DNA of 26,001 nucleotides from Cristatella mucedo. Taxonomy: Eukaryota; Bryozoa; Phylactolaemata; Cristatellidae. The stretch spans positions 1 through 26,001 of the forward strand of contig WPIO01000557.1 of assembly GCA_009760855.2 (NCBI GenBank). Direction: 5' to 3'. The notes below the pieces were generated by a model that was not told where the DNA came from, did no database searches, and saw nothing but the letters and a program-made list of their open reading frames with translations. How positions within the stretch are numbered: position 1 is the stretch's first letter; each line of letters begins with the position of its first letter. The position numbers and the translations under genes were made by a program. Positions 24,317-26,001 of the stretch are shown here, piece after piece.

Positions 24317-25311
24317 TCGGAGCGTGCGCTGAATGGCAGCAGAGTGCTGCACCATGTTTAAAGCATTTCGCACGTAAATAACACGTTTCGCACGAGTTCG
24401 CACCAGATCGCGGAATGTGTAGAAACTTCAAATCTGCATGTCGGAGCGTGCTCTGACTGGCAGCAGAGTGCTGCACCATGTTTAAAGCATTTCGCACGTA
24501 AATAACACGTTTCGCACGAGTTCGCACCAGATCGCGGAATATGTAGAAACTTCAACTCTGCATGTCGGAGCGTGCGCTGACTGGCAGCAGAGTGCTGCAC
24601 CATGTTTAAAGCATTTCGCACGTAAATAACACGTTTCGCACGAGTTCGCACCAGATCGCGGAATATGTAGAAACTTCAAATCTGCATGTCGGAGCGTGCG
24701 CTGACTGGCAGCAGAGTGCTGCACTATGTTTAAAGCATTTCGCACGTAAATAACACGTTTCGCACGAGTTCGCACCAGATCGCGGAATATGTAGACACTT
24801 CAAATCTTCATGTCGGAGCGTGCGCTGACTGGCAGCAGAGTGCTGCACCATGTTTAAAGCATTTCGCACGTAAATAACACGTTTCGCACGAGTTCGCACC
24901 AGATCGCGGAATATGTAGAAACTTCAAATCTGCATGTCGGAGCGTGCGCTGACTGGCAGCAGAGTGCTGCACCATGTTTAAAGCATTTCGCACGTAAATA
25001 ACACGTTTCGCACGAGTTCGCACCAGATCGCGGAATGTGTAGAAACTTCAAATCTGCATGTCGGAGCGTGCGCTGACTGGCAGCAGAGTGCTGCACTATG
25101 TTTAAAGCATTTCGCACGTAAAAAAACACGTTTCGCACGAGTTCGCACCAGATCGCGGAATATGTAGAAACTTCAAATCTGCATGTCGGAGCTTGTGTGC
25201 TGACTGGCAGCAGAGTGCTGCACTATGTTTAAAGCATTTCGCACGTAAATAACACGTTTCGCACGAGTTCGCACCAGATCGCGGAATGTGTAGAAACTTC
25301 AAATCTGCATG

Positions 25312-25471
25312 TCGGAGCGTGCGCTGACTGGCAGCAGAGTGCTGCACTGAGCGTGCTGACTGAATGGCAGCAGAGTGCTGCACCATGTTTAAAGCATTTC
25401 GCACGTAAATAACACGTTTCGCACGAGTTCGCACCAGATCGCGGAATGTGTAGAAACTTCAAATCTGCATG
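25312..25471 (+). repeat. 160-bp unit with a 36-bp partial duplication
   Basis: The first 36 bases of a unit (25312-25347, to CTGCAC) are followed by a second, modified start TGAGCGTGCTGACTGAATGG and then a full remainder. The dyad is therefore present twice within about 50 bp. Confidence 0.85.
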
Positions 25472-25845
25472 TCGGAGCGTGCGCTGACTGGCAGCAGAGT
25501 GCTGCACCATGTTTTAAAGCATTTCGCACGTAAATAACACGTTTCGCACGAGTTCGCACCAGATCGCGGAATATGTAGAAACTTCAAATCTGCATGTCGG
25601 AGCGTGCGCTGACTGGCAGCAGAGTGCTGCACCATGTTTTAAAGCATTTCGCACGTAAATAACACGTTTCGCACGAGTTCGCACCAGATCGCGGAATGTG
25701 TAGAAACTTCAAATCTGCATGTCGGAGCGTGCGCTGACTGGCAGCAGAGTGCTGCACTATGTTTAAAGCATTTCGCACGTAAATAACACGTTTCGCACGA
25801 GTTCGCACCAGATCGCAGAATGTGTAAAAACTTCAAATCTGCATG

Positions 25846-25932
25846 TCGGAGCGTGTGCTGACTGGCAGCATAACACGTTTCGCACGAGTTCGCACCAGAT
25901 CGCGGAATGTGTAGAAACTTCAAATCTGCATG
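25846..25932 (+). repeat. Truncated 87-bp unit (37-bp deletion)
   Basis: After GACTGGCAGCA the sequence jumps to TAACACGTTTCGC, so 37 bases are lost, including the right dyad arm, TTTAAA and the first TTCGCAC decamer. The next unit begins in phase at 25933. Confidence 0.9.
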
Positions 25933-26001
25933 TCGGAGCGTGCGCTGACTGGCAGCAGAGTGCTGCACTATGTTTAAAGCATTTCGCACGTAAATAACAC
26001 G

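Larger units (their letters stand above)
10414..25311 (+). repeat. 124-bp satellite array, homogeneous core (about 120 units)
   Basis: Most units are exactly 124 bp and nearly identical. Example runs of clean unit starts are 12412-13280, 14677-16165, 17412-19148, 19273-20389 and 21388-22132. The commonest variants are A/G at unit position 101, CACTATG for CACCATG, GTTCTGC for GTGCTGC, CTGAATGG or CTGACGGG for CTGACTGG, GATTAGAGC for GTTTAAAGC, CACTAGTTC for CACGAGTTC, and one extra T in GTTTTCGC. Variant types are interspersed rather than arranged in a fixed higher-order repeat. The homogeneity fits ongoing unequal exchange or gene conversion, which is the usual behaviour of satellite arrays. 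No coding sequence, RNA gene or mobile element interrupts it. Confidence 0.97.
25312..26001 (+). repeat. 124-bp satellite array, rearranged right end of window
   Basis: Units continue to the window edge, with several irregularities in under 700 bp. A 160-bp unit begins at 25312. The units at 25472 and 25597 are 125 bp because of an extra T in GTTTTAAAGC. The unit at 25846 is only 87 bp. The final unit starting at 25933 is cut by the window end after 69 bases. The array therefore extends beyond the right edge of the window. Confidence 0.95.

Noticed and set aside
1-26001. Many minus-strand open frames of 65-223 codons with near-identical peptides.
   Set aside because: The unit has few minus-strand stops and 124 is 1 mod 3, so a frame runs through three phases of the same unit until the TAA supplied by TTTAAA. 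Lengths change only when a unit gains a base or loses TTTAAA (for example 7726-8397). Frames overlap every 124 bp in all phases, which is a repeat artefact and not coding.
1-26001. CRISPR array.
   Set aside because: Repeats abut without unique spacers, the unit is 124 bp, there are no cas genes, and the context is not prokaryotic.
1-26001. Inverted blocks, telomeric repeats, rRNA or tRNA genes.
   Set aside because: All units read in one direction, no TTAGGG- or TTAGG-type runs occur, and no rRNA or complete tRNA pattern is visible.

Overview
This window is a satellite DNA array. Essentially all 26 kb is a head-to-tail tandem repeat of one 124-bp unit, always in the same orientation, and I find no credible gene in it. 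Phased from the landmark TCGGAGCG, I count about 24 intact units in 1-2981, about 17 stretched and badly degraded units in 2982-5417, and about 165 units in 5418-26001. The last unit is cut by the window end. Long non-coding homogenised arrays with small sequence variants and unequal-exchange junctions point to a eukaryotic nuclear genome (pericentromeric, subtelomeric or other heterochromatin). I do not recognise the family and cannot name the organism. The unit is about 49% GC and carries 11 CpGs where about 7.5 are expected, which argues mildly against a heavily CpG-methylated genome such as a typical vertebrate.

Layout. (1) 1-2998: clean array with sparse point variants and a visible 6-unit segmental duplication. 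(2) 2999-5417: degraded array. Units average about 143 bp because of many 1-3 base insertions, and 3250-4360 is only just recognisable as repeat. The left edge is abrupt, but quality recovers gradually on the right. This could be old decayed satellite or uncorrected long-read error at an assembly weak point. (3) 5418-10413: recognisable array with many private indels and two substitution-rich old-looking units. (4) 10414-25311: homogeneous core, mostly exact 124-bp units, with interspersed linked-variant subfamilies and a few truncated units. (5) 25312-26001: array continues, with several rearranged units close together.

Within the unit, four landmarks recur: a hyphenated dyad at unit positions 20-34, a TTTAAA palindrome at 41-46, a set of TCGC-containing decamers phased at exactly 10 bp (starts 51, 71, 81, 91), and a two-state site at position 101 (A or G). 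Minus-strand open frames are common only because the unit has few stops on that strand and 124 is not a multiple of 3. They are by-products of the repeat, not genes. I found no RNA gene, CRISPR array, intact mobile element or operon, and no evidence of a new biological system beyond an apparently uncharacterised satellite family.
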